Shown piece by piece: positions 44,545-53,900 of a stretch of DNA of 64,000 nt. Location: NCBI GenBank assembly GCA_029961105.1, contig JASBVO010000006.1, positions 124,001 through 188,000 on the forward strand, read 5' to 3'. This stretch comes from Micrococcus sp. (GTDB lineage Bacteria; Actinomycetota; Actinomycetes; Actinomycetales; Micrococcaceae). The first letter of the stretch is position 1, and each line of letters starts with the position of its first letter. A program made the translations under genes and the position numbers. The notes beneath the pieces were generated by a model. The model was not told where the DNA came from, ran no database searches, and saw only the letters and a program-made list of their open reading frames with translations.

Positions 44545-46101
44545 CTACTCGACCCGGAACCGCACCTCGTGCCAACCGGTCGCCCCGTCCGGCGCGGGGG
44601 CCGCGCGCCCTGAGGTCTGCACCTCCCCGGTGCGGCTGACCGCCCGGACCCGCGCCGTGTGGTTCCCCGGCGCCCCCTCCCAGGCCAGGGACCATTGCCG
44701 CCAGGTGTCCACCGTGGCCTCGGCCGCCAGCGTGGCGTCCTGCCACGCCCCGTCATCGACCTGCACCTGGACCCGGTCGATGCCGATGCCCTGGGCCCAG
44801 GCGGTTCCGCCCAGCACGGTGGCACCGGCCGGCACCGTCGCGGCGCTCCGGGGAACGTCGATCCTCGAGGCCAGCTTGATCAGCCCGCGTTCGGACCAGC
44901 CACGTTCGGTCCAGTAGGCGGCCCGGTCCGCGAACCGGGTGACCTCCAGCTCCACCACCCACTTGGTGGCCGAGACGTAGCCGTACAGCCCGGGCACCAC
45001 CATCCGCACGGGGAAGCCGTGCTCCAGCGGCAGCGGCTCGCCGTTCATGCCGACCGCGAGCAGGGCATCGCGCCCGTCGGTCAGGGCCTCCAGCGGCGTG
45101 GAGGCGGTGAAGCCGTCGGCCGAGGTCGAGAGCACCATGTCGGCACCGGCCAGGGGCCGGGCCCGCCGCAGCAGCTCCCGCACCGGGTACCCCAGCCACT
45201 TGGCGTTGCCGGCCAGGTCCCCTCCCACCGGGTTGGACACGCACGTCAGGGTCACCCAGCATTCCTGCAGGTCCAGGTCCAGCAGTTCGGCGAAACCGAC
45301 CGTGAACTCCTCCTCCACCATTCCGTGGACCCGCAGTTCCCAGTCGGAGGGGTCGATCTTCGGGACGGCCAGGGCCGTGTCGATGCGGTAGAACTGCGCG
45401 TTCGGGGTGATGAAGGGGGGCATTCCGGGCACGTCGGCGCCGACTCCTGCGGGCAGGGCCGCGGCGGCTCGGCGGGCCCCGGGCAACCGGAGCGCCTCGC
45501 GGCTGGCGACGGCGGCGCGGCCCGCCGCGGTGAGGGCCCGGCCGCCGGCGGCCGCGACCACGGCGGCCGCGGTGGTCAGTCCGGCGGCGAACAGGAAGGC
45601 GCGCCGGGCGCTCCCGGATCCCGCCGTGGCCTCGCCGGCCCTCGGAGCCATCCGGTGGGCCAGCCCCACCAGCCACCGCAGCACCGCGATGCCCACCACC
45701 GCACCGGCAGCGGTGGGCAGCGCATCGCCCCACGTGGTGCCGGGGCGGGACAGCACCGCCGCGCCCAGGAGCAGGGCGAGGACCGCGCAGAGCACGCACG
45801 CCAGGGCCAGCCGGCGCCGTGCCACCAGGCCCAGTGCGGCAGCCACCGCCAGCGCCACCACGGCCATCGAGACGACCAGCACCGGCTTGTCGGCCGTGCC
45901 GAAGGCGTCGATGGCGACGTCCTTCAGCCAGGCGGGAGTGACGTCGATGAACGCCGCCCCCACCGCCACCAGGGGCGAGGACACCGGGGAGAACAGCACC
46001 GAGGAGATCTCCGCCACGCCGAACAGGACCGCGGCCGCTATGGCCCCGGACACGGCGAAGGGCCAGCCCCGGGCGGGGCTCGCCTGAGGACGCCTGGTCA
46101 T
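44545..46101 (-). CDS. Membrane-anchored molybdopterin oxidoreductase, sulfite-oxidase family
   Basis: A 518-residue protein. About four to five spans fill residues 15-200, followed by a molybdopterin domain (FITPNAQFYRIDTALAVP, LTCVSNPVGGDLAGNAKWLG with the Mo-ligating Cys, HGFPVRMVVPGLYG) and a C-terminal dimerisation domain (VQVQVDDGAWQDATL). Such enzymes reduce or oxidise oxyanion, sulfoxide or similar groups at the cell surface. GGAGAG before ATG 46101 fixes the start. Confidence 0.9.
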   Translation of the reverse strand: MTRRPQASPARGWPFAVSGAIAAAVLFGVAEISSVLFSPVSSPLVAVGAAFIDVTPAWLKDVAIDAFGTADKPVLVVSMAVVALAVAAALGLVARRRLALACVLCAVLALLLGAAVLSRPGTTWGDALPTAAGAVVGIAVLRWLVGLAHRMAPRAGEATAGSGSARRAFLFAAGLTTAAAVVAAAGGRALTAAGRAAVASREALRLPGARRAAAALPAGVGADVPGMPPFITPNAQFYRIDTALAVPKIDPSDWELRVHGMVEEEFTVGFAELLDLDLQECWVTLTCVSNPVGGDLAGNAKWLGYPVRELLRRARPLAGADMVLSTSADGFTASTPLEALTDGRDALLAVGMNGEPLPLEHGFPVRMVVPGLYGYVSATKWVVELEVTRFADRAAYWTERGWSERGLIKLASRIDVPRSAATVPAGATVLGGTAWAQGIGIDRVQVQVDDGAWQDATLAAEATVDTWRQWSLAWEGAPGNHTARVRAVSRTGEVQTSGRAAPAPDGATGWHEVRFRVE

Positions 46102-46232
46102 GGCAGTCTCTCCTCTGCCGGGCGGTGCTCCGGACCTGGACCCGCCGGTACCCGGACGGGCCACCGGGAACACCTGCTGGAGGCAATTCTAAGAACCTCC
46201 ACGCGCACCGGAACCACTACTCTTTAAGCATC

Positions 46233-47438
46233 ATGCAGTGCCCCCACTTCGACGCCGGCGAGTGCCGTTCCTGTCCGCTGATGGGCGTCCCCTACGCCCG
46301 GCAACTGGCGGACAAGCAGGCCGGTGTGCGGGTCCTGCTGGACCCGGTGGCGGGGACCACGGCGCCGGACGGCACGGACCTCTGGCTGGACCCGGTCCCC
46401 TCGGCGGAGTCCGGATTCCGCAACAAGGCCAAGATGGTCGTCACTGGTACCGCGGCCCACCCGAGGCTGGGCATCCTGGACCCCCGCCAGCACCCCAGGC
46501 ACCACGACGGCCGCGGGGTGGACCTGCGCGACTGCGGCCTCTACGAACCCGCCCTCGGCGCCGCCTTCCCGCACCTGGCCGATGTCATCACCGCCGCCGG
46601 GCTCACCCCCTACGACGTCGGTTCCCGCAGCGGTGAGCTCAAGCACGTCATCATCACCCTCTCCCCCGACGGCGGGCTGATGATCCGCTTCGTGCTGCGT
46701 TCCACGGACCAGCTGCCGGCCCTGCGCCGTGCCGTGCCCGCGCTGCTGGCGGCCCTGCCGCACGCCGAGGTGGTCACCGCGAACATCCTCCCGCAGCACC
46801 AGGCGCTGCTCGAGGGCGAGGAGGAGATCCACCTGGCCGGGGACCAGACCCTGGCCATGCGCCTGAACGGCATCCCGCTGCACCTGCGCCCCCAGGGCTT
46901 CTTCCAGACCAACACGGCCGTCGCCGCCCGGCTCTACGCCGAGGCCTCCGCGTGGCTGGACGCCACGGACGCCGCCGGCGTCTGGGACCTGTACTGCGGA
47001 GTCGGCGGCTTCGCCTTCCAGCTCGCCGGGGTCCGGCACGACGGCGGCCCTCGGCCCGTGGGCGCCCCGCGGCAGGTGTGGGGCCTGGAGACCAGCGCGG
47101 ACGCCGTCGCCGCGGCCCGGGTGACCGCCGGGGAGCTGGGGGTGCAGGACCGGGTGCGCTTCGCCGTCGGGGACGCCACGGACCCGGCGCACCGGCCGCC
47201 GGAGCTGCCGGACGCCGTCGTGGTCAATCCGCCGCGGCGGGGCATCGGCGCGGACCTGGCCGACTGGCTGGAGGGCTCCGGGATCCCCCACGTGCTGTAC
47301 TCCAGCTGCAACGCGACCACGCTGGCGAAGGACCTGGCGCGGATGCCCGGCTATGCCCCCGTCCGGGCCCGGCTGCTGGACATGTTCCCGCAGACGGGCC
47401 ACTACGAGGTGCTCGTGCAGTTGCGGCGGCGGGACTGA
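46233..47438 (+). CDS. rlmC: 23S rRNA (uracil-C5)-methyltransferase RlmC
   Basis: A 401-residue SAM-dependent RNA methyltransferase. The N-terminal iron-sulfur Cys are in CPHFDAGECRSCPLMG plus LRDCGLY. There is no TRAM domain, as in RlmC/RumB. The SAM motif is VWDLYCGVGGFAFQLA and VVNPPRRGIG precedes the catalytic Cys in YSSCNATTLAKDL. It modifies a uridine of 23S rRNA. TACTCT at 46218 lies nine bases before ATG 46233 and no ribosome site is seen. Confidence 0.92.
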   Translation: MQCPHFDAGECRSCPLMGVPYARQLADKQAGVRVLLDPVAGTTAPDGTDLWLDPVPSAESGFRNKAKMVVTGTAAHPRLGILDPRQHPRHHDGRGVDLRDCGLYEPALGAAFPHLADVITAAGLTPYDVGSRSGELKHVIITLSPDGGLMIRFVLRSTDQLPALRRAVPALLAALPHAEVVTANILPQHQALLEGEEEIHLAGDQTLAMRLNGIPLHLRPQGFFQTNTAVAARLYAEASAWLDATDAAGVWDLYCGVGGFAFQLAGVRHDGGPRPVGAPRQVWGLETSADAVAAARVTAGELGVQDRVRFAVGDATDPAHRPPELPDAVVVNPPRRGIGADLADWLEGSGIPHVLYSSCNATTLAKDLARMPGYAPVRARLLDMFPQTGHYEVLVQLRRRD

Positions 47439-47594
47439 CCGCGCCCCGGAGCCCCGGTGATCCCGCCGCCGCTGAGGTCACCGGCCGTCCATGAAGCCGC
47501 AAGGTGCCGTGGCTAGCATGACCCCCGGGGCCCGCCCGGGCCGCCCATCCAGAACACGACTGTCCAAGGACCATCCGAGGAACAGGAAGGCTGC

Positions 47595-50500
47595 ATGCAC
47601 CCCCTGACCAAGCCCGTCAGACTGACCGGGCCTGCCCGACGCCACACGCTCCGTCACTTCCGTGCCGTGATCTTCGACATGGACGGCGTGGTCACGGACA
47701 CCGCCGGAGTGCATGCCCAGGCGTGGAAGGACCTGTTCGACGCGTCGATCGGGGCGGTCGGGGCGCTGCCGCAGAATGCCGCCGCGGTGCAGGCCGACCC
47801 GGACCGCCTGCGCCCCTTCGACGCGGTGTCCGACTACCTCGCCTACGTGGACGGCAAGCCGCGCGAGGACGGCGTGCGCTCGTTCTTCGCCTCGCGGGGC
47901 CTCCTCGTCCCGGAGGCCGCCGAGGCCGTGGAGATCGCCGAGCACCCCGGCGCCCCGGCCGCCGAACCGGTCCCCGTGGCGCCCCTGGGAGAGCCGACGG
48001 CGTCGCCCGGGACGAACGGCCGGCTCACCGTGCAGGCGCTGGCGGCGAGGAAGCAGGGCTTCTTCGAGGACGTGCTGGCCCGGGACGGCGTCACCGTGTT
48101 CCCGGAGGCACTGGAGCTGCTGACCAAGCTGCGCCACGAGGCGGTGCCCACCGCCCTGGTGACCTCCTCGCGCAATTCCCTGGCCGTGCTCAGCGCCGGG
48201 CACGTGCAGCGGATGTTCGACGTGGTGGTGGACGGCAACACCGCGATCGAGCGCGGCCTGCCCGGCAAGCCCGACCCGGCCATGTTCCTCGTCGCGGCCC
48301 AGGAGCTCGGCGTGGAGCCGGCCGACGCGATCGTGCTCGAGGACGCCGCCTCGGGCGTGCGGGCCGCCCGCGACGGCGGCTTCGGGCTGGTGGTCGGCGT
48401 CGACCGGGCGAAGGACCCGCTGCGCCTGAAGCGGGCCGGGGCGGACGTGGTGGTGGAGGACTACACCGAGCTGCAGCTCGCCCAGCGCACCACGCGGCCC
48501 TTCGACCCGGCCTGGGTGCTCGCCTACGACGACTTCGACCCGGCCGAGGAGGGCACCCGGGAGGCCCTGTGCACCCTGGCGAACGGCTACTGGGGCACCC
48601 GTGGGTCCGTTCCCGGGACCACCGCCGGCCCCGTCCACTACCCGGGCACCTACCTGGCGGGCATCTTCAACCGCCTGGAGTCCACGGTGCAGGGACGCAC
48701 GGTGGAGACCGAGCACATGGTCAACTGCCCGGACTGGACGTACATGCGGGTCACGCTGCCCGGTGGGGACCAGTTGCTGCCGGGCAACCCGGACATGATC
48801 TCCTACCGCCAGGAGCTGGACCTGCGCCGGGGCCTGCTGACCCGTACCGCACGGTTCCGGGACCGGCACGGCCGGACCACCCGCGTGATGACCCGCCAGT
48901 TCCAGTCCTTCGCCGGCCACCACCTGGCCGCCATGGAGCTGACCGTGGAGGCCGAGGACTGGTCGGGCCACGCCACGGTCCGGTCCATGATCGACGGGCG
49001 GGTGGCCAACCAGAACGTGGCCGATGACCGCGAGCTGGCCTCCCACCACTGGGATCCGGTCCAGTCCCGCGAGCTGGACGGCGAGACCGTGCTGCTGGAG
49101 ACCGTGACCAGCCAGTCCCGAATCCACGTGGCCATGGCCGCCCGCACCCGCTTCCAGTCCCCCGCGGACGCCGAGGAGCCGGTGCGGACCCCGGTGCAGC
49201 TGAGCGGGATGGTGGCCGGCCACGACATCGAGGTCGAGCTGGCCGCGGGCGTGCCCGTGATGCTCGAGAAGATCGTGGCGGCGGCCAACACCCACGACCA
49301 CGCCGTCTCCACCGTGTGGCACAACGCGGCCAAGCGGATCGAGCGGACCGGGTCCTTCCGCCAGCTGCTGACCTACCACGAGGAGATGTGGGGCGTCAAC
49401 TGGAGCCGCTTCGCCGTGAAGCTGGAGCCGATCCAGGAACAGCCCGAGCTGATGCCGGAGGCCTTCAGCGGGATGTACGGCTTCGTGGGCGCCAACCAGC
49501 GCCACCAACTGGCCCTGAACCTGCACACCTTCCACGTGCTGCAGACCTCCTTCGGCTCCCGCCGGGACCTCGACGCCGGGCTGGGCGCCCGGGGCCTGCA
49601 CGGCGAGGGCTACCGCGGCCACATCTTCTGGGACGAGATCTTCGTCTACCCGATGCTCACCCTGCGCCGTCCCGAGCTGACCCGCGGGCTGCTGATGTAC
49701 CGCTACCGGCGCCTGGGCGAGGCCCGGGCCAACGCCCGCGCCGAGGGCTACCGGGGGGCGATGTTCCCGTGGCAGTCCGGGTCGGACGGCCGCGAGGAGA
49801 CGCCCCGGGAGCTGTGGAACCCGCGGTCCCGGATGTGGATGCCGGACAACTCGCACAACCAGCGCCACGTCTCCCTGGCCGTGGCGTACTCGGTCCTGCG
49901 CTACATCGAGGCCACGCGGGACCACACCTTCATCTCCGACTACGGGGCGGAGATGCTGGTGGAGATCAGCCGGTTCTTCGTCTCCATGGCCCATTACAAC
50001 CCGCAACGGGACCGGTACGAGATCCACGGCGTGATGGGCCCGGACGAGTACCACGACGGCTACCCGGACACCCCCGGGTCCGGGCTGCGCAACAACGCCT
50101 ACACCAACGTGCTGCTGTCCTGGGTGCTGTCCGAGACGGTCCGCCTGGTCCGGTGGCTCGACGGACTCGACGACCCGCTGACCGAGTGGCTGGACGTGTT
50201 CGAGGACGAGCTGGACCTGTGGGAGGAGATGAGCCTGAAGCTCCGGGTGCCCTTCCAGTCCGGCGGGGTGATGAGCCAGTTCGACGGCTACGAGGACCTC
50301 GAGGAGTTCGACTGGGACCACTACCGGGGGAAGTACGGCAACATCGGCCGGCTGGACCTGATCCTGCAGGCGGAGGGCGACTCGACCAACCGGTACAAGC
50401 TCTCCAAGCAGGCCGACGTGCTCATGCTCGCCTACCTGTTCTCCTCCGAGGAGCTCCAGGACATCCTCAACCGGATGGGCTACCACTTCACCTCGGAGGA

Positions 50501-51038
50501 CTTCTCCGCCACGGTGGAGTACTACCTGGCCCGCACCTCGCACGGCTCCACGCTGTCCCGGCTGGTGCACGGCTGGGTGGCGGCCCGCACGGACCGCTCC
50601 AGCTCCTGGCGCCTGTTCGAGGAGGCCCTGGAGGCGGACCTGTCCGACACCCAGGGCGGCACCACCCGGGAGGGCATCCACCTGGGCGCGATGGCGGGCA
50701 CGGTGGACATGGTCATCCGCTGCTATGCCGGGGTGGAGACCCGATCGGACACCCTCTGGCTGCACCCGCTGCTGCCGCTGGAGGCCTCGGGCGTGCAGTT
50801 CACCATCCGCTACCGCAAGCAGCCGCTGAGCGTGCGCATCACCCAGTACTGCATCACGCTGGAGCTGCTGGAGGGCTCGGCCCGGCCGATCCACCTCAAC
50901 GTGGAGGGCCGGGAGAAGACCATGCACCCGGGCGAGAAGTGGACCGTGCCGCTGCTGAACCGGCACCCCTCCCTGACCGCCTCGGTGGACCCGATGGCCT
51001 GCATCTCCCCCGACGCCAACCGCCTCGGCATCCTCTGA
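47595..51038 (+). CDS. Fusion of beta-phosphoglucomutase-like HAD and GH65 disaccharide phosphorylase
   Basis: A 1,147-residue bifunctional protein. Residues 20-290 are a HAD phosphatase/mutase (nucleophile Asp28 and Asp30 in IFDMDGVVTD, LVTSSRN, KPDPAMFLV, VLEDAASGVRAARDGG). Residues about 300-1140 are GH65, with the general acid Glu818 in GPDEYHDG. Phosphorolysis of trehalose, maltose or kojibiose gives beta-glucose 1-phosphate, which the mutase turns into glucose 6-phosphate. The HAD cap holds an extra Ala/Pro stretch at about 113-142. AGGAA and GGAAGG precede the ATG, and TAGCAT at 47514 is a likely -10 box. Confidence 0.93.
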   Translation: MHPLTKPVRLTGPARRHTLRHFRAVIFDMDGVVTDTAGVHAQAWKDLFDASIGAVGALPQNAAAVQADPDRLRPFDAVSDYLAYVDGKPREDGVRSFFASRGLLVPEAAEAVEIAEHPGAPAAEPVPVAPLGEPTASPGTNGRLTVQALAARKQGFFEDVLARDGVTVFPEALELLTKLRHEAVPTALVTSSRNSLAVLSAGHVQRMFDVVVDGNTAIERGLPGKPDPAMFLVAAQELGVEPADAIVLEDAASGVRAARDGGFGLVVGVDRAKDPLRLKRAGADVVVEDYTELQLAQRTTRPFDPAWVLAYDDFDPAEEGTREALCTLANGYWGTRGSVPGTTAGPVHYPGTYLAGIFNRLESTVQGRTVETEHMVNCPDWTYMRVTLPGGDQLLPGNPDMISYRQELDLRRGLLTRTARFRDRHGRTTRVMTRQFQSFAGHHLAAMELTVEAEDWSGHATVRSMIDGRVANQNVADDRELASHHWDPVQSRELDGETVLLETVTSQSRIHVAMAARTRFQSPADAEEPVRTPVQLSGMVAGHDIEVELAAGVPVMLEKIVAAANTHDHAVSTVWHNAAKRIERTGSFRQLLTYHEEMWGVNWSRFAVKLEPIQEQPELMPEAFSGMYGFVGANQRHQLALNLHTFHVLQTSFGSRRDLDAGLGARGLHGEGYRGHIFWDEIFVYPMLTLRRPELTRGLLMYRYRRLGEARANARAEGYRGAMFPWQSGSDGREETPRELWNPRSRMWMPDNSHNQRHVSLAVAYSVLRYIEATRDHTFISDYGAEMLVEISRFFVSMAHYNPQRDRYEIHGVMGPDEYHDGYPDTPGSGLRNNAYTNVLLSWVLSETVRLVRWLDGLDDPLTEWLDVFEDELDLWEEMSLKLRVPFQSGGVMSQFDGYEDLEEFDWDHYRGKYGNIGRLDLILQAEGDSTNRYKLSKQADVLMLAYLFSSEELQDILNRMGYHFTSEDFSATVEYYLARTSHGSTLSRLVHGWVAARTDRSSSWRLFEEALEADLSDTQGGTTREGIHLGAMAGTVDMVIRCYAGVETRSDTLWLHPLLPLEASGVQFTIRYRKQPLSVRITQYCITLELLEGSARPIHLNVEGREKTMHPGEKWTVPLLNRHPSLTASVDPMACISPDANRLGIL

Positions 51039-51105
51039 CCGCGCTCGGTGGAGGCACGGGTCCCGCCCGTCCCCACCGCCGGGCCCCGCGTGCCAGAATC
51101 CAGCC

Positions 51106-52245
51106 ATGAGCACCGTCTCGCGCGTCCTGACATCCCGGGTCCCCGTGGCCGCCGCACCGATGGCCGGCGGACCGTCCACCTGGCAGCTCGCCGCGGCCGT
51201 GACCCGGGCGGGCGGGACCGGCTTCCTGGCGGCGGGGATGCGCCCGGTACAGCAGCTCGTGCAGGACGTGGCCCGCACGCGCAGCGCTCTGGAGGGGATG
51301 GACGATCCGGTCTTCGGGGTCAACCTCTTCGTCCCCGAGCCGGCGAACACCGCCGTCCCCGCGGACCGCAAGGCCCCCGGCTCCGAGGCCCGCCGGCGCC
51401 GCGCCGAGTCCGTGCGGCAGTACCGTGCCAGCCTGCTCCCCGAGGCCGAGCGCCTGGGCGTGGAGCTGCCGGGCGAGGACGCCCTGGACCCGGACGCCAT
51501 GGACGACTGGGAGGCCAAGTGCGAGGCGTCCGAGGCCGGGGCCTGGCCCCTGGTGACCTTCACCTTCGGGCTGCCCGCACCGTCCGTGTTCGACCGCTTG
51601 CACGCCGCCGGCTCGGTGCTCGGGGTGACCGTGACCAGCGCGGCGGAAGCGGCCCGCGCCCTGGACCACGGGGCGGACCTGCTCTGCGTCCAGGGCCCGG
51701 AGTCCGGCGGCCACCGCTCGGTGCACGACCCCGCCGCCGATCCCGGCACCACGCCCCTGCTGTCCCTGCTCGCCGAGGTGCGGGCCGCCGTCGGGACCGG
51801 CGCCGGCCCCGACGTCCCGCTGCTGGCGGCCGGCGGCATCATGGACGCCGCCGGCGTGCGCCGGGTCCTGGAGGCGGGCGCGACGGCGGCGCAGTGCGGC
51901 ACCGCCTTCCTGCTGGCCGAGGAGGCCGGGACCTCGCCGCTGCAGCGGGCCGCGCTGGAGCAGGCGGCGTCCGGGACGGGGTTCGTGCACGACGACGGCT
52001 CCGCGATGACCGCGCTCACCCGCGCCTACTCCGGCCGCTGGGCCCGCGGTCTGGCGAACCGGTTCATGCGCGAGCACGCGGACGCCCCGGCCGCCTATCC
52101 GGAGGTCAACACCCTCACCGGGCCGCTGCGCAAGGCCGCCACCGCGGCCGGTGACGCGGAGTCGGTGAGCCTGTGGGCCGGCGTCGGGGCCGCCTGCGTG
52201 CGCTCCGCCCCGGCCGCGGAGATCGTGCGGAGCCTGACGCCCTGA
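51106..52245 (+). CDS. Nitronate monooxygenase (2-nitropropane dioxygenase family)
   Basis: A 379-residue FMN TIM-barrel enzyme. The N-terminal VPVAAAPMAGGPS, catalytic His in GPESGGHRS, and phosphate-binding LLAAGGIMDAAGVRRVLEAG are typical. It oxidises nitroalkane anions such as propionate 3-nitronate. CAGAAT at 51094-51099 lies six bases before ATG 51106, without a ribosome site, the same layout as the thioesterase at 42834. Confidence 0.92.
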   Translation: MSTVSRVLTSRVPVAAAPMAGGPSTWQLAAAVTRAGGTGFLAAGMRPVQQLVQDVARTRSALEGMDDPVFGVNLFVPEPANTAVPADRKAPGSEARRRRAESVRQYRASLLPEAERLGVELPGEDALDPDAMDDWEAKCEASEAGAWPLVTFTFGLPAPSVFDRLHAAGSVLGVTVTSAAEAARALDHGADLLCVQGPESGGHRSVHDPAADPGTTPLLSLLAEVRAAVGTGAGPDVPLLAAGGIMDAAGVRRVLEAGATAAQCGTAFLLAEEAGTSPLQRAALEQAASGTGFVHDDGSAMTALTRAYSGRWARGLANRFMREHADAPAAYPEVNTLTGPLRKAATAAGDAESVSLWAGVGAACVRSAPAAEIVRSLTP

Positions 52246-52276
52246 GCCTGACGCCCGGAGCCTGACGCCCTGAGCC
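52230..52276 (+). repeat. Tandem 14-bp repeat at the gene end
   Basis: GAGCCTGACGCCC followed by T or G is repeated three times plus a partial copy, starting inside the last codons of the nitronate monooxygenase gene. Confidence 0.7.
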
Positions 52277-52381
52277 GCGGGGCCGTTCCTGCGGAACCCT
52301 GTCCGGCGGCACCGGTTCCCGGGTCGCAGACCATGGGTCCTGGGCGCCCCCCACCCACGGTTCGTGACCCGAGAGCGCGGC

Positions 52382-52428
52382 GGAGCGCGCAGGCTGGTGG
52401 AGCGCGCAGGCTGGTGGAGCGCGCAGGG
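52382..52428. repeat. Tandem 17-bp repeat
   Basis: GGAGCGCGCAGGCTGGT occurs twice in full and once in part, in the spacer ahead of the histidine kinase gene. Confidence 0.7.
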
Positions 52429-52490
52429 CGGCGAAGACCAGACCCGGGGATGACGCGGAGGTTCCCGGCACCGGCCTAGGGTGGGACACC

Positions 52491-53765
52491 GTGAACCCCC
52501 TGCGCCGCTTCGACACCTGGTTCCGCGACCACCCGATCCTCACGGACGTGCTGGTGGCATGCCTGCTGGTGTTCACCGTCTCCGGCCTGTCCGTCGGCGC
52601 CGCCGCACCGATGGGTTCCCCACGCGGGTCCGAGTTGCCGTGGATGCTGCTGTCCTTCTTCATCGCGGTCGGCCAGCTCGCCCCCTGGGCCATCCGCCGG
52701 TGGAGGCCGGTGCTGGCCGCCGGGATCACGGTGTCCTTCTGCCTCCTGCAGCTGGCCATCGGCCCGGACCTGCTGCCCTCGATCATCGCCGTGCCCATGA
52801 TGGTGCACAATCTCGCCGTCAACGGCCCCCGGTGGGCCTCACTGGCGGGGATCGGCGCGGCGCTCGCCGGGGCCGTGCTCAACGGGCTCAAGATCGCCTA
52901 CGCCCCGCCGTCCTTCCTCGATCCCGGCGATGCACTGACGTCCGGCACCGGCTTCACGCACGCCGACCCGATCCAGCAGGTCATCATCTGCAGCTCCTTC
53001 GCCGTGGGCGCGTCCGCCATCGTGCTGTCCGCCTGGGCGTTCGGGGACCTGGCCCGCACCCGCCGGCTGGCCATGGAGCAGTTGCGGGACCGGGCCCGGC
53101 AGCTCGAGGTCGAGGCCGCCCAGGAGCGGGAGCTGGCCGCCGCCGACGAGCGCAACCACATCGCCCGGGAGATGCACGACATCGTCGCCCACTCCCTCCA
53201 GGTGATCATCACCCAGGCCGACGGCGGCCGGTACGCCGGCGCACAGGACCCGGCGGTCGCCGTCGGCACCCTACACACCATCTCGGACACCGGCCGCCGC
53301 GCCCTGGGCGAGATGCGCCGGTTGCTGGGGGTGCTCCGCGGCCCGGAGGCGGTCGAGTTCCACCCGCAGCCGGGGCTGGCGGACGTGGGCGCCCTGGTGG
53401 AGACGATCCGGCTGACCGGGCTCGAGGTGGAGTTCACGGTCGAGGGGACGCCGCGCCGCGAGCTGCCGGCCGGCGGGGAGCTCGCCGCGTACCGGGCTCT
53501 CCAGGAGTCCCTGACCAATACGGTCCGCCACGGGGGGCCGAACGCGCGGGCCATGGCCCGGCTGCGCTGGACGGCCCGGGGACTGGAGATCTCCGTGGAC
53601 GACGACGGCCGGGGTGCCGCCGCGTCCGAGGAGACCCGCGGCTCGGGCCAGGGCCTCACGGGACTGCGCGAGCGCATCGGCCTGTTCGGCGGCTCGGTCA
53701 CGGCGGCCCCGCGTCAGGGCGGCGGCTTGAGCGTGCACGCCACGGTGCCGTACCAGGAGATCTGA
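52491..53765 (+). CDS. Two-component sensor histidine kinase, NarL/DesK type
   Basis: A 424-residue membrane kinase with four to five spans in residues 15-187, a coiled coil, a HisKA_3 domain with phospho-His229 in AREMHDIVAHSLQ, and an ATPase domain (ESLTNTVRHGG, DDDGRG, GQGLTGLRERIGLFGG). It has almost no extracytoplasmic domain, so it probably senses membrane state or a membrane partner such as an ABC permease. TAGGGT lies eight bases before GTG 52491. Confidence 0.92.
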   Translation: MNPLRRFDTWFRDHPILTDVLVACLLVFTVSGLSVGAAAPMGSPRGSELPWMLLSFFIAVGQLAPWAIRRWRPVLAAGITVSFCLLQLAIGPDLLPSIIAVPMMVHNLAVNGPRWASLAGIGAALAGAVLNGLKIAYAPPSFLDPGDALTSGTGFTHADPIQQVIICSSFAVGASAIVLSAWAFGDLARTRRLAMEQLRDRARQLEVEAAQERELAAADERNHIAREMHDIVAHSLQVIITQADGGRYAGAQDPAVAVGTLHTISDTGRRALGEMRRLLGVLRGPEAVEFHPQPGLADVGALVETIRLTGLEVEFTVEGTPRRELPAGGELAAYRALQESLTNTVRHGGPNARAMARLRWTARGLEISVDDDGRGAAASEETRGSGQGLTGLRERIGLFGGSVTAAPRQGGGLSVHATVPYQEI

Positions 53766-53900
53766 TCGCGCCCGGACGCCGTCCGGGACCGTTCGACCGG
53801 GACGACCGCCGGTGACATCCGTCCGCTCCCGGAGGACACGTCCGTGCGGGAGGCCAGGGGGACACGTCCTCTCGACGCGGACGGAATGCCCGATGATGGG

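Noticed and set aside
47478..52019. A 1,513-codon open frame on the minus strand, antisense to the GH65 fusion and nitronate monooxygenase genes
   Set aside because: It is a high-G+C shadow. Its translation is low-complexity, it has no domain, and the plus-strand genes carry all expected motifs.
52230..52428. Possible CRISPR array from two tandem repeat clusters
   Set aside because: Repeats are contiguous 14- and 17-bp units with no spacers and no cas genes nearby.
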